Below are positions 44,336 to 56,422 of a stretch of 64,000 nt of DNA, in pieces. The stretch comes from Phytophthora sp. 'mugwort' (Eukaryota > Oomycota > Peronosporomycetes > Peronosporales > Peronosporaceae). Numbering within the stretch: position 1 is the first letter of the stretch; the number at the start of each line of letters is the position of its first letter. The notes under the pieces are model-generated. The model made no database searches. It saw nothing but the letters and a program-made list of their open reading frames with translations, and was not told the origin of the DNA. The position numbers and the translations under genes were made by a program. The stretch lies in NCBI GenBank assembly GCA_033558025.1, contig JAUCEF010000001.1, positions 4,340,001 to 4,404,000 of the forward strand, read 5' to 3'.

Positions 44336-44919
44336 GCAAACCACTGTGCAACCGTCAAGCGAAAGCGCAGCCGTAGCGGGCTTAGGGTTCTGTCACCAGC
44401 GAGCCCTGCAAATCGCCAGGGTTATTAGGACTGCGCAGAGCGCATACCTAGATGACATTAATATAGAAACACCCCTCTTTCGTCGATATTTTTTAATGCT
44501 ATGTCGGATATTTTATCATAAAAACTTATCCGACCATACTTAGTTTTAGTATACTTCCTTACAACCAATCACACCATGTTTTACTATCAGCCAATCAGAA
44601 CAGGGGTATTGACCAATTTCAACCAGTGATTATGTTTAGGGATAGGTCGGTACTCTATGCCGGCAATTCCGACGTATCGGGTCGGAGGGACATGAAAAAT
44701 ATGTGTATGATGCCCATGATTTCTATGATGTTGGCATATCATATGCATCTTTAAGCTATCCGACCCATCCGTCCGGGTCCGTCATTGAAGAACAAGTACA
44801 GTCGCTTATGCATAAAGAATAACCAGAAGACATTAGATAGCAACAAGAATGAGATAACGGCAATTACTTATACTATATTTGATGTTTAAATGTAGCTATG
44901 TATTAATATCTATTGCGGT

Positions 44920-45350
44920 CCTAGAGGTCCGGTGGCGCATCTGCTTCGCCTCTAGGCCCGCTACCCGAAGTCGCATCCGCCGACTACGCCCTGCCGCCAC
45001 TGCATGTTCTACCGGTGATGCGGCGGCTGGACCCGAGAACGGCCGCCATTTCCAGCCATCGCTGAAGTCCTGATGCCAGGGCGGTGCCAAGGCTCCGCTC
45101 CTGCTGCCCATCTCGCCATCGCCACTCCACCACCGTCTCCCGCCTCCATGCTCCCGCCCCTCCAGATGCCGCCGTCCCGATGCTCCCTCCTGGCGCCATG
45201 CAGCATCCTTCTCTCGCCCTCCTGGTGCCGTCTCCAGCCCTCCTGGTGCCCCCAGCCTCCTGCTCCAGTTGTCCTACTGCTGCCTCCTGCTGCCGCCGTC
45301 ACCCGCTTGCCCCACAGCCGACCTGCCACCACCGTTGCTCCTGTCTTTTG
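44920..45350. other. GC-rich, pyrimidine-skewed island
   Basis: This stretch is strongly C-rich on the plus strand and sits in AT-rich DNA. It reads open in several frames on both strands, giving Pro/Ala/Ser-rich or Gly/Arg-rich translations, as expected of low-complexity DNA. No start, domain or homologue is recognised, so I do not call a gene. Confidence 0.5.
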
Positions 45351-45616
45351 AAAGTGCAAATGTGTTTAAGTGTGGTCCACAACATCTCAATGCATAAATG
45401 AATATATTTGTTTTGAGAGTTGGCTATTTGTGATGAACCATACTTTTGGTACCTGTCCGGTAGGTTCGGATATTTTATGGTATGGTAACTGTTTTAATTC
45501 CACTGGGTTAATTAGTCCCAAAAGGAATCTTATACCGTAATATGCCGCTCGTTTTTAGGACAATTAGAACACTTTTAGGTACAGATTTAGGTGTGTATTA
45601 ACCAGCACCGTGAATA

Positions 45617-45830
45617 CACTCCGCGACAGGATAGATCACCCACCCACTTTTGTGGGCAAAGCTCCGTCAATATTAGGAGTTAGCGACTACGATTTTGTTA
45701 TGCTGCTTCTGTCACCAGTAGAAAGTCGAGGTTTATGCTAACGACTGCAATTTCGCAGCCTGCAGGGAACCTCCTATACAAATTTCCATTCCAGCAGTGC
45801 GACACATTAGATCACCCGCTCAAAGCATAC
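45617..45830 (+). repeat. Left TIR of the Tc1-like element
   Basis: Matches the complement of 50,918-51,131 along its full 214 bp with few differences; a TA duplication precedes it. Confidence 0.85.
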
Positions 45831-45943
45831 AAAAACCAAATATAAAAGAATGATTGTCAAATGAAAAAGAGAGGCACCAGACTAGTTACTGGAGCTGGGG
45901 GACCGCTGTCCCTGGTGCTGCCTAGCGTTGTGCAAAGTTGGAA

Positions 45944-46915
45944 ATGACAAGTAACAAGAAGCCTCGAGTGACCGAGCGCGAGAAGGGCAGGATTCAAGAG
46001 CTTCGATTAGCTGGGTTAAGCACTCGTGCTGTTGCAAAGAGCACGAGGCGCTGCACTCACACTGTCAGACTCGTCATCTCGCCCGCACCGCAACGCCAGG
46101 AGGCCAAGCGTCCAAGACCAGCCCCAGCACTCTCCGACCGCGAGACCCGCCGTCTCATCCGCGCCGCAGCCAAGGGCACGTCGTCGGCTGCCCAGCTCAA
46201 GACGGAGCTCCAGCTCACCGACTCGGTGCGCACCATCCAGCGCACCCTAGCAAGGGTGGACTGGTTGGTGTACCCCAAGATGGTGAACACGCTCCCTCTC
46301 AACCCAGAGGACATGAAGCGACGCAAGGCATGGGCCAGCGCCATGCTGGTGCGCAAAGACACCGGGACCATCTGGGACTCCATTATCTTCTCCGATGAGA
46401 AGAAGTGGAACCTAGCTGGACCCCATGGCTTCAAGCACTACTGGCGTGACCTGCGCAAGCTACCCCGCCAGCCAAGCGCCGGCAGGCTGGTGGCGGGTCT
46501 GTCATGGTTTGGGCTGGCTTCAGCTCGCGTGGAAAGACGCCCCTAGTGATCCTTACGTGGAGGCAGAACTCGGGTGACTACGTCTTTTCGGTCTCCTCCC
46601 GTTTGCTCATCTGAACTACGGTATCGATTTTATCTACCAGCAGGACAATGCAAGCATTCACGCGTCAAAGCGCACCAAGGATTTTTTTTGCTGAGCAAGA
46701 GATTAACGTGCTCGACTGGCCATCAAAATCCCCAGATCTTAATCCAATAAAGAACTTATGGTCTATTATGAGCAGGAGGGTATATGCAAACGGAAAATAG
46801 TTTGAAAGTGTGCCGCAGTTAAAAGCAGCATTACATGAGGCCTGGGAATCAACACCCATCGCACTGCTAATGTCGCTCATTGAGTCCATGCCACGAAAAT
46901 GCATGACTTCTTAGA
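45944..46915 (+). pseudogene. Tc1-like transposase pseudogene
   Basis: It starts MTSNKKPRVTEREKGRIQ, a helix-turn-helix domain, with a second HTH (SDRETRRLIRAAAKGTSS). The first catalytic Asp is in IIFSDEKKWNL. After a frame change near 46,500, DNASIH holds the second Asp. Later, SPDLNPIKNLW shows Lys where Tc1 enzymes have the catalytic Glu (canonical NPIENLW). In-frame stops occur near 46,612 and 46,797. The enzyme is inactive on several counts. Confidence 0.85.
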
Positions 46916-46929
46916 TAAGAAAGGCAACA

Positions 46930-47240
46930 AGACCAAGGCCTCCGCATATGGCATTTTTATTTATTGGTCCCTTGCAAGCAAAATAAATTATGTGATAAGC
47001 TCTCATGAGGTGGAAAGCAAGTTATGGCATGGCTTGACAACTCGAAAAAAATAACGGAGTATTTGAAGAAAATGCAGTACATGTAATCAAAGGTATTAGC
47101 AACTCAACTAAGCGATCTAGTTAAGACTATTGATAGTGCTGGTATTCCAATAGCTGCGGCTTTCGCGCAAAAACAAAATCATCTCCAGCGTTGCTGGCAG
47201 CAGACCGTGGCGCTGATCTCCGAAGGCAAGCTGAAAAAGC
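46930..47240. other. Junction of Tc1 and hAT remnants
   Basis: Contains GGCCTCCGCATATGGCA at about 46,937, an inverted match to 50,848. No other feature was seen, and the hAT termini could not be placed. Confidence 0.4.
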
Positions 47241-47243
47241 GCT

Positions 47244-48927
47244 CTACCGCGTTAGACATTGGGGGATTGTCGTCAAAAGATTGTAACTGACCGCGGAATG
47301 TTGTAGGCGGCGGCGCTTGCGGAGACGCTCGACAAAAGAGGCTTGATCATCGTCGTCCGATTCGCTCTCGGTCTCTGTTGGCTCCACAAATGGAAGCAGC
47401 GCCGCCTTCTCTGCACGCGTCAAACGGTTTTGACGGCCTCTCAGGACGCGTACACAGCCCGACTCAGTGGACTGTGAACAATAGTCGCGCGAGGGCAATA
47501 ATAATAGTAATTAAATAATAATATCAACACGTAGTCATCGTATGTATGCTCGTACCGAGGTATGTCGTGAAGTGTGGCTTGGTCGAAATGAGTTCGTCGA
47601 ACCACTGATGAACATCTAGCAAATCGATGTCTTGACCTTGAAGCGCCTTTGACACCGATTCGATGTCCTTTAGCTCCTTCTACAAAGCACGAAGTCGCTT
47701 GTTAGCAGATGGTGCCACAATCATCTCCGTGATGTCGTCGTCCTTGACATCTAGAAACTGCAGAAGCTGAAAATAGCGCTTGACCATATTAAAGGTCGCG
47801 CTCCATCGGGTCTCTTGCCTGATAACAGGCCGAAGCTCCGTTTTTAACCTTCACCAAAATATATAAAACTGGTTAGTTAGTTAGTTAGAAATACTAATCA
47901 AAAGAATGCACATTTTCTTACCGGAGTTTTGCCGATTGAGTTAGCGTCCTCAGCTTAATCATCAATACTTGTACATCAGCCAAACATCCTCGTGCTGTAC
48001 CAAGTGCTGTTGCAGGGCGCGATTTAGGCGGTGGCGGGCGCACCCCACTAACGGATGTGCCATGAGCGTAGCCAGCAAACGGTTGACCGAGCAATTGTCA
48101 CCGACAATAAAGATGCACCGCTCGAGCGGCACCCCGTAGTCTCGCGCCAGCATAGACTCGAGAAACTCAAGGTGCGCTCGAGCGGATAGGTCGGCGTCCG
48201 GCTCGTTTAGCAAAGGAGCCATGCTCAGCAATACAGTGGACAGTTGGTCGTCTTTCTCGAAGCAGGCAAACCAGGCGACGTAATGCTCCGAGGCGGGTGT
48301 CCAGCCGTCCATCATGATGCCAATGCGAGGGGGTAGATCCTCTGTGATCGCACGCTCGACAGCTCGCATCACTCCGTCCATATCCTGGTGAAGAGTTTCT
48401 TGGGAGATGGGGTCCAAATTCGAGTACCTAATTTTATGTATCCATCCACAATTTAGCATATGTTAATTGTAGTACTATATAAAATAAATTAAACTTAAGT
48501 ACAGAATATTTAACGTACCGTCTCGTTTCGCGACTTTCGCAGAACGCAAGAGAAGATTGGACTGGATCGTCCAGTCCATCCAGCTCTACAGATTCTGGGA
48601 CGAGTGGCAGACGAAGTTAACGAGGGAGTCCGTCTCGGCTGTCGTTGCGTCGAACATGGCGTGCTCGTAGTCCGGATGCTTACGACTCACGTGCTGCATC
48701 AGGTTCGAATAGTCATTTCGATTGGTCTGCTTCCGGACTGTGCCGCACCGACAACGAAAGTACTCGGGAATAGTCTCGTCGTACTCGTTGCGGCACGGTC
48801 TGAAGGAGAAGCCCGAGATCTGGGCGTTGTAAAGCTTGGGCGACCGGCTGTGGCCATTGTCGTAGTTGTATGGAGGTTGAGTGGGGTGTAGAAAGGAAAA
48901 TAGAAAGTAAATGAAGAAAAGATGCAT
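47244..48927 (-). pseudogene. hAT-like transposase pieces
   Basis: The minus-strand order fits a hAT enzyme. A BED zinc finger piece (48,927-48,586) has RCRCGTVRKQTNRNDYSNL then MQHVSRKH, i.e. paired Cys and His. A core piece (48,459-47,962) has MMDGWTPASEHYVAWFACFE and GDNCSVNRLLA. A C-terminal Asp/Glu-rich piece (47,498-47,244) has RLTRAEKAALLPFV. The pieces may be exons with introns or broken fragments; the middle (47,500-47,960) is not continuous. No target duplication was found. Confidence 0.7.
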
Positions 48928-49095
48928 GTCTTAAGTTGTGAATGGTTGGTTCTGGTAGATTGGTGGTTGGCAAGCGAAATAAATTTTTGAGGGTTTTTTA
49001 ATAATTAATTATACTTTTTGCAGATCAAAAATTAGTTTTTGTAGGTCAGCTCAGACCCCGAGAAATAAATAATCTCATCAGTATTTATTTAAATA

Positions 49096-50831
49096 CACAG
49101 ACGGACGGAATCCAACGGCCACATGGCATCTGACAGAAGCATACAAATCATAGTCAGATATGATTGGCTGAAACAACTGCAAAGAAAGTCACCTAAATAA
49201 TTCGGACGAGCGAGCTAAGAATTAGGGCAAGAAATGAGAAGCATATTTTTTATTTAAGACTCAACGTTGAGGGCCTTGTTAAATGCCTTCCGTACAGTAT
49301 CTTCGCTAATCTCCTCCACACGCGGATAGTACGCTTAATGGTAGCTAGACGTTTGTATTTTGTTGTTTCCCCCGCTCTGGTATCTTCTAGCAGCCATGCT
49401 AACTTCAACTTGGCCTTCAATGGCCCCATAACGCCCACGTCTAAGGGCTGGCACACCGATCTTGAATTTTTAGGTAAAGGCTGCAAAAAAGAAAACAGCT
49501 CTGCTGCAACGATCTCTTCTGACTCCTCCGAGACGTGGCAATCGAGATTGATTGTCGACGAGGAGCACGGATGGATCCTGGTTTGCGGCAGCAGCAAGGT
49601 GCGAAGAAACCGGCACCAGACTTGGCCATCCATCCAAGCTTTTGGCTGCAGCGCATACATGTGTCCTATACAGTACCGCATAACTAAATTAGCACGATAA
49701 AATATATAGCTAGAAAAGCGACGCATCGTGTTACCTTTTGGGTACGTGGGCATTTCCTCTGTGGCATCGTGCCATCCGGTTCCCCACGCACAACGAACAT
49801 CAGCGGAAGTTTTTTACCTAAAATAAAAACAAGTTAGTTTTAGCGCATTTCATACTACATGATTTTAACGTACCGTCATCGCGAACAGAGCACACGACTG
49901 TCATCCTCGCTGAATGCTTTTGAGAGGTTGTAATGTTTGAGGCTTACCTCGCTCGCACAGAATTCTTGAGGGAGGGGTGTCATAGTACAGTTTCGTCAAC
50001 ATTAAAGATCATCTTGGGCGGCATTGAACCGTAGGAATCCTTAAATGTTTTGATGAAAGCTTGCTGTATAGCTATTAGGCCGTCTAGTTTCTCCTAGACG
50101 AGCCAACGCCAGAATAAATGACACACGAATCAGTATAAACAAACCAATTTATCAAAGGACCCAAATCAGAATCGTACCTTTAAGCCATGGGGAGTCCGCT
50201 GGACGAAGCCACGGCGATACGAAAAGTGACGCAAAGTCGGAGAAGAGATTCGTACGCCACGTCGCCACTTTTTTTGCTGCCAGTATAGTCCGCTAGCCAA
50301 CCGTCGTGGTTATCACGAATAAACTATGCCATCCTGGTAGTTGTTAGCGCTTGATCGGATCGTCGTTGGTCCTTCATGTAGGTGACGAGCTGAGGGAAAA
50401 GGGGATTATCTCTGGCACCCCGGTAGTCCGCGCTAGCGTTATTTTTCGACCCGTCAAATGCAAATATGTTCTCCTTGTTAGCTCTCCAATCGCACAAAGT
50501 GCGCCGAGGGACGCCATCCACTTTTGCAGCCGCACGCTCACTCATTCCCTCCGATTTTGTCAGAATCTCCCACTTGAGCCGGAAAGAATAGTGCTTACGA
50601 CGTGCTATAGGAGCTTGAGATGCTACAGTATCGAACAACACCGATACGGATGCCTCATCGGCATCGAGCTCCGACTCCGTGAGGAGGGGGATTTCTGACT
50701 GACAGCCTCAGAAATAAACAATTATGGCCAACTCTGGGTTGGCCAAAATCCTACTAGATATTAGAATGTGATTAACTAATATTACTTAGTGGCCGTTACG
50801 GTGCCTGGCCGTTGGATTCCGTCCGTCTGTG
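49096..50831 (-). mobile_element. Pogo-like transposon, copy 1
   Basis: 1736 bp with perfect TIRs of at least 25 bp (start CACAGACGGACGG) and TA on both sides (49,094-49,095; 50,832-50,833). It is nearly identical to 58,795-60,529. It is inserted inside the Tc1-like element and so is younger than it. Confidence 0.95.
49250..50641 (-). pseudogene. Pogo-like transposase, copy 1
   Basis: An N-terminal helix-turn-helix region (50,641-50,324) reads KHYSFRLKWEILTKSEGMSE, then WRANKENIFAF, and stops at TAG where copy 2 has Gln. A FNVDET first-Asp box lies near 50,010 but the frame breaks just after it. SVRDDGKKLPLMFVVRGEP, RVCQPLDVGVMGPLKAKLK-type motifs and AWMDGQVW follow across apparent introns with GT...AG ends. 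The second-Asp box VLLVDN is separated from its continuation LDCHVSEES by a frameshift in a repeated AATCAATC. It cannot make an active enzyme. Confidence 0.85.
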
Positions 50832-50917
50832 TAATGTTATGGACAATGCCATATTCGGAGGCCCTGAAGAAGACGCATCATTGACAAGACAATCATTTTT
50901 TATGTTGTTTGATTTCT

Positions 50918-51131
50918 GTATGCTTTGAGCGGGTGATCTAATGTGTCGCAGTGCTAGAATGGAAATCTGTATAGGAGATTCCCTGCAGGCTGCGTAATTG
51001 CAGTCGCTAGCATAAACTTCGGCTTTCTACTGGTGACAGAAGCAGTATATCTAAATCGTAGTCGCTAACTCCTAATATTGACGGAGCTTTGCCCACAAAA
51101 GTGGGTGGGTGATCTATCCTGTCGCGGAGTG
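50918..51131 (-). repeat. Right TIR of the Tc1-like element
   Basis: Inverted match to 45,617-45,830, with TA on the outside. Confidence 0.85.
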
Positions 51132-51133
51132 TA

Positions 51134-52002
51134 TATCGACGAAGTTCCACGATTCGAATGCACCTCGTAAACCCTTGAGGACATGATCGACTAAATTCCG
51201 GCTCAGGGCAGGTTCACATACATTTTTTGGGCATTGACATTACCGAGATTGATATATTGTGAATTCCAGCCAAATCGGACAATATAATTCTCAAGTTGTT
51301 TGGGAATCGGCCTAAGCCATTTCATGGTACGGGGAGATTTCAGCTGAAGTCCGATTAAATACTTAGTAGTGGACCATTATTAACTCAAGTGCGTTTGGGC
51401 TTTTGGGTCGATTTGTAGCCGCGTCTAACCGACCGCGGAGGGCCGACTAGAAAGCACAATACCCCTCGTTTTTTTTTTTTTTTTTCAGTCAAGGAATGAT
51501 ATCTGAAAAAGCACAGACATCGTAATGATGAAGCCGGCATCATATTTCGATTAATACTTGAATATGCCAAACTTATTGTAGGATGGCTGACACACTGACA
51601 CGTTCAAATTTACCACCGTTAGCACGTAAAAAAACATTAATATATATAATTTTTACTTGTCCTCTTCTTCGCCAGTTCACTGGCCTCAATTAATATACAG
51701 TGACGGCTACTGCAATTGTCTGACGCTGAGCTGTAGCAGCAGATCAACGTAGGTTATGCTACAGGTAACCTGTACACATCTGATTTGAGACTTTTGCGCC
51801 CCAAGTACCCCCTTCAAAGGAATCACAATGGGGACCAAACCCGGTGGCAACGTAACGTCAAGATGATCATAGTTTCAATAATATTTGCCCTAAAAAAGCG
51901 GAAGTCTTTATTGATACACCACTACAAAGCGAAATAAAAAATAAATTTTGTAAGATAAATTTGTAAAGCGGACAGACAGCTTGTGCTTAGTAAACTTCCC
52001 GC
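51134..52002. other. Intergenic between the Tc1 element and the core genes
   Basis: No gene is supported. A 15-base T run lies near 51,471. It is the 3' flank of the coiled-coil gene. Confidence 0.4.
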
Positions 52003-53086
52003 TCAGTCGTCCAGCATGACGAATTCGAGCTCTTCGTAGGCTGCGCGCTGGAGCTCCTGTGTTACACGTAGTTTCGCAATCAGTTCGGCCTCCTCCGCTT
52101 CCAAGCGGTGGATCTTCTTCTCTGACAATAATCGTTTCTCGTGCTCATGAGCCAACTTCTCGCGAGCTTTCTTGACCAGCTCCTTTTCGTAGTTCTTTTG
52201 CGTTGTCTGACGTTGGCGAATGGCACGTTTTTCCTTGTCACGGATCTCCTGTGAACGCTCAGCCAGCCATGACCGATCTATCTCCCGCTGTCGTTTAATT
52301 ATATCAAGGTGAGTCTTCCTCTCTGCACGTGTGTCCTGCACGATCTGGACACGCTGCGAAATGTACCCAGCGACAAGTTGATTGCGACGCTCTCGTGATG
52401 AAGTCTGCATCATGTTGTTGTACTCACATTGAGCCTTAATATCGCGCTGCAGCTGCTCCATAGCTTCCTGTTTGGCACGCTGTCTGCTCTCATTCCGTTT
52501 CTTGATTGCTTCAATCTCGCGAGCACGTCGTTGAGCTTCTTCGATCCTTTTCTGGGCACGAGCGTCTTCCGCGTGGAGATGAGCGAGACGATTGGCAAGT
52601 AATTGGGCGTCAATCTCGGCTTGCTTACGCTGGTTCTTAGCATCTAACATCGCACTCTGCAGATCACAATAAGCTTCGTCTTGCTGCTGAGTTCGAGGAG
52701 AAATTGGTAGGGATGATTGGGCTGATGAAGTCGGGGGTTCATCATCAATCTCGTCTGCGTGCTCTTCGAACCACTCAAGGAACGTCAGTTTGGCAATCTC
52801 TCCTGTTGCATTTGGATCCATATCGTCAAGTGCACAGTCCAGGACCTTTGGGGAGGCGTTGAAGCCCATGTCAAGTAACAACCTGCCAAGGTGTTCCGTC
52901 CCGAAGATGCTGGCAAGAGCACGAACCCACCTGATTATTCATGCTATATATTAACAGTTAACAGCAAAACTCGACCTACCCGTTTCCCGTATCATATTGG
53001 AAGAAGAGCGCGTCGAAGTGAGGCGTCTCGCTTTCGTTCGCAAGCTCAGCGTTCCGAAGGCTGTTTCGATCACTGTCTGCTGCCAT
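52003..53086 (-). CDS. EF-hand-like / coiled-coil protein, two exons
   Basis: Exon 1 is 53,086-52,980, exon 2 is 52,930-52,003; the 49-bp intron has GTAGGT and CAG ends and splicing keeps the frame. The product has 344 residues. Residues 20-95 look like a degenerate EF-hand pair: FDALFFQYDTGNGW, then LDDMDPNATGEI with F/W after it, though the loops lack canonical spacing. Residues 100-340 are charged helix rich in Glu, Lys, Arg and Gln with no Pro after about 115, and should form a long coiled coil. No signal peptide or membrane segment is seen. I do not recognise a named family; a cytoskeletal or flagellar role is only a guess. It lies 209 bp downstream of the folate gene on the same strand. 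Confidence 0.85.
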
Positions 53087-53295
53087 CTTCGCTAGAACTT
53101 CGACTTGCGAACTGTTTGGCGACTGCGTTAATAAGATAAAAGTGTTTGTGGATTGATACGGAGTCTGCACAGCTAACTTTACTCCTTCAAAAATAGTCAC
53201 AACTCTTAAAGTGGAGGTTGAGCTTGGCACTTGAATGTGCCTATTCATTGTATATACGGCACCAGTTCGTGAGTCTATAGGCAACGTAAATGCTT

Positions 53296-55036
53296 CTATT
53301 CTTGACGCCAAATGGCATCCGACATTTTAGCCACGTCGACCATTTCGGCACCGTCGTGAACGCGCAGAATATCAGTTCCTTGCTCGATGGCAGCGCAGCA
53401 GGTAGCAGCGGTGCCCCAAGCGCGATCTTTCGGGTCTGGACGTCCACAGATTTCACCGATGAAGCCCTTGCGAGACGGCCCCACCTGCAAGAAGAAGACG
53501 GAATTAGTGCCCTCAATATTCCTTAGGCACAATTCATTTTGGGTTTACAGCTAAAGCTTACCAGTAAAGGCAATCCATGGCATGTCTGCTTCACAGTTGA
53601 AAGTTCCCGCAGCAGCTTCAGATTCAGAACGCGAGCTTTCGCAAATCCGATTCCTGGGTCGAGGATGATGTTCCAGCGGAAGATACCTGCAGCCTCTCCA
53701 GCCGCCGTACATTCCTTAAGCACTTCGCTTACTTCGGCTACGACATTTTCGTACTCCTAAATCACGCCACCACATTAGCGAAGTCTCCCAGCAACATTTA
53801 GTGTTCTTTGGTAACGAACCTTAAGTCCAGCCATAGTTTTCGGCGTGCCTCGCATGTGCATCAGCACAATCTACAGAAATGTATTCGAGATTAACAGACC
53901 AGTTCAAAGCATCCACACAAATACTAACCGGAACTCGAAGCTTGGCGACTGTAGCGAGCATGTTCGGGTCTTTCAGCCCCCCTGAGATATCATTGACAAT
54001 GTTTGCCCCGGCACCAACCGCTTGGCGTGCAACTTCCGCCTTTGTCGTGTCAATTGAAATGGCAATCTTGCTATTTTCGCGAATACCACGAATCACTGGC
54101 AGCACGCGCTTCAGCTCCTCTTCGTCCGTCACAGGTTCCGCTCCGGGACGACTGGACTCCCCACCGATATCAATAATATCCACGCCTGCTCGTTCCATCC
54201 TCAGCGCCTTCTGCACTGCCGCAGCAACCGTCTGCAGCTCTGCTCCGTCGCTAAAACTGTCAGGCGTGACATTCAGAATTCCCATGACGAACGTCTTGCT
54301 CCCCAACGGCCATGGATCGCTCTTGTGAACCGGTAGCATAGGCACCGGAGGCACGTAACGCTCTCCACGCGCCTTCAACATCTCGTACAGCTTCTGCATA
54401 GGCTGCTTCAAGACAGGATGCACCAAATCTGCAAAAAAAACTAAGAAATAATGCAACAATTACAATAGATTGTGCATCCCCCACCTGGAGCCAAGTCACA
54501 CATCGGAGCGAGTACAAAATCTCTCTCGGCGATGCATTCGTGGGGAACAATCAAAAGTCCTTCTTCCGTGTCCGTCTTGAGCTCCAGATCGTTATAGAAC
54601 AAGATGTCCACGTCGATTAGTCTGGGCCCCCATCTGCGAAGTCCGCACAAAAGTCGTTACCATCAGATGAAACCTCCTTTCATCATTCTATTAAGTCCGC
54701 ACCTTAGGGACGGAGTGCGTCCGATCTCCCTCTCGATTGTCTTGAAGGCCCCAAGTAATTCCTCCGGTCGTAGCTCTGTCTGGAGCCTTGCCACGAGGTT
54801 GAGGAAGGCTGGTTGGTCCTCCACGTACTGCGGCGCCGTAGCGTAAAGACGAGAGGTCGCTTCTACAGGCCCTACCAGTTGTGTTAACATGGTCAACGCA
54901 TTCTCCAGATTCGCCACCTTATCACCTATGAAAGTAGAACGGGTAGAATTAAGTAGTAGATTGAGCCAAATCATGAGCAGACTCACCGACCTAGGTTCGT
55001 GCCGAGCGCGGCATATACACGAGCAGATGGAGCCAT
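53296..55036 (-). CDS. Bifunctional HPPK-DHPS (folate synthesis), seven exons
   Basis: Exons run 55,036-54,991, 54,925-54,703, 54,633-54,485, 54,428-53,929, 53,870-53,820, 53,756-53,562 and 53,484-53,296. All introns (56-77 bp) have GT and AG ends, and the joined frame is open for 450 residues. Residues 5-135 are 6-hydroxymethyl-dihydropterin pyrophosphokinase: start [10 protein letters not shown], and [12 protein letters not shown] with the metal-binding Asp pair. Residues 185-445 are dihydropteroate synthase: [14 protein letters not shown] (188), [12 protein letters not shown] (about 227), [44 protein letters not shown] (about 391) and RVHD (429). It makes 7,8-dihydropteroate from 6-hydroxymethyl-dihydropterin and p-aminobenzoate; DHPS is the sulfonamide target. 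There is no DHNA-type N-terminal domain. A Mutator-like element lies about 170 bp upstream. Confidence 0.95.
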
Positions 55037-55212
55037 GGACTGCCTTCCAGTGAATTACACAGCACGGAATTTAAGGGATCAGATCTGATTATTTCTGTTT
55101 CTGTTGAAACATAATGAAATCGATAAATTTATTCGTTTTAACAACAGTGTTGTTCAATTATGACTACTATTCTTACAGTAAAGTCATGGATTAGCGAATG
55201 GTATACACAGCG
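55037..55212 (-). promoter_or_regulatory. Short upstream region of the HPPK-DHPS gene
   Basis: Only 167 bp separate the start codon from the left copy of the Mutator target duplication. An ATTCACTGG sequence about 15 bases upstream of the ATG is loosely like the oomycete initiator consensus, but the match is weak. Confidence 0.35.
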
Positions 55213-55400
55213 GGAGGGAGGGGAAACATCACCAGCGCTTGGTGGAATTTCACCATAGATTTGAGAATCGTCACCAGAGATTGGGGCGCCGACACCAGAA
55301 CTCTCGAGGGGTATAATCACCAGCTGGATAGTACTTCACCACAAGTAAGAATGGGATTATCACCAGAGACACAGTGCATCTCACCAGTACAGGTAAGTGT
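55213..55400 (+). repeat. Iterated subterminal repeats, left end of the MULE
   Basis: CACCAG or a one-base variant occurs about every 20-30 bp (near 55,230, 55,251, 55,271, 55,292, 55,318, 55,338, 55,361 and 55,383), often as TCACCAGAGAT. Such arrays can be transposase-binding sites. Confidence 0.75.
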
Positions 55401-56422
55401 TGTCTTTGCCAAGGCAAGTTGCTGTTATAGGTGATTCTGAGAAAGGAAGATAGTCGGACCTCATTCTCATATAACCACCAGCAACGATACTAGTTTGATA
55501 CGAAATCAAATAGCGATATTATGTACCATGCAAGTTATATCAGTGCAAGCTGTGCTAACAACTCTAGATCCGGCGTCGTTATGTTTGCTCACATGACTGG
55601 CGAATTGCCAGGGCTTCTTGGGGCTCGTTACCGCTTGTGAAGTAAGGGTTTCGGCCTCTTCAACAGGCTCGGCCACAATCGTGTAAGCCGGCCGAGCAGT
55701 AGCATATTGAGGATCACTGGATCCCGTGGCAAGGGCTGGATGGTAAGTTCTGTACTAAAACCACGCATTGGCGTCTCGCCATGTGCGGTGGCTGGTGAAA
55801 TTGCTGAATGGAGAAGTGCGTGCTTCCCTGGCGCGTTGCGCTGTCATAACGGGATGAACTCGTCAGTGAGGTGCCCACATGCGCAGTAGAATCATGGATC
55901 TCCGTACTAGTCGACTCCACTGTTAGCAGATTAGCCCGCCACAAGGACTAGCCTTGTTGTTAGAGATCCGGGAAGCGGGTCTAGCAACAGGGCCTTGGAC
56001 CACTAAGCCGTTGCACGTCAAAACCTGTTGAGCATCTCGATGCGTTGGTGGTCTGAGCTGGGGGCCGCAAGTCGGCGGATGTTCAGCTACCACACCCCTG
56101 AGAACATCAATATCGTTGTTCGCTCCTGAAACAGTTAACTTCGTGTACTTGACAGCGTTTGCCTAGATCTTCGTGTGGACCCACTACCACGTGGACTCTG
56201 GTTGTTTACAAAGGTTGGTACTGGGTCTGGCATACCCGGGCAGGGCAGCACTAGCTTGCGTGTACAGTGAATTACGTGGATACAAACTGCGAACTATGCG
56301 TTAAAGTTACAAGCACACGTACGTGATCCCCATCCACTAACCACCCATTCTCAAGCATATTTGCCATTGCATCCGCAGCACATGTATCGACTTGTACGGC
56401 ATGCGCTTTTGCTTGGGGTCCT

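Larger units (their letters stand above)
45617..51131. mobile_element. Long-TIR Tc1-like transposon with nested insertions
   Basis: 214-bp inverted repeats form the ends (45,617-45,830 and 50,918-51,131), starting CACTCCGCGACAGG. TA flanks both sides (45,615-45,616 and 51,132-51,133). The left half carries a Tc1 transposase remnant. The interior also holds hAT-like coding pieces (47.2-48.9 kb) and a complete pogo-like element (49,096-50,831) with its own TA duplication. A short inverted match (46,937-46,954 with 50,848-50,865) suggests additional rearrangement. Confidence 0.8.

Noticed and set aside
45009..45359. Long minus-strand Gly/Arg-rich frame
   Set aside because: Open frames on both strands follow from the C-rich low-complexity DNA; no start context or domain.
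48690..48720. GGTTCGAAT resembling a tRNA B box
   Set aside because: No A box or cloverleaf around it; it lies in the BED zinc finger region.
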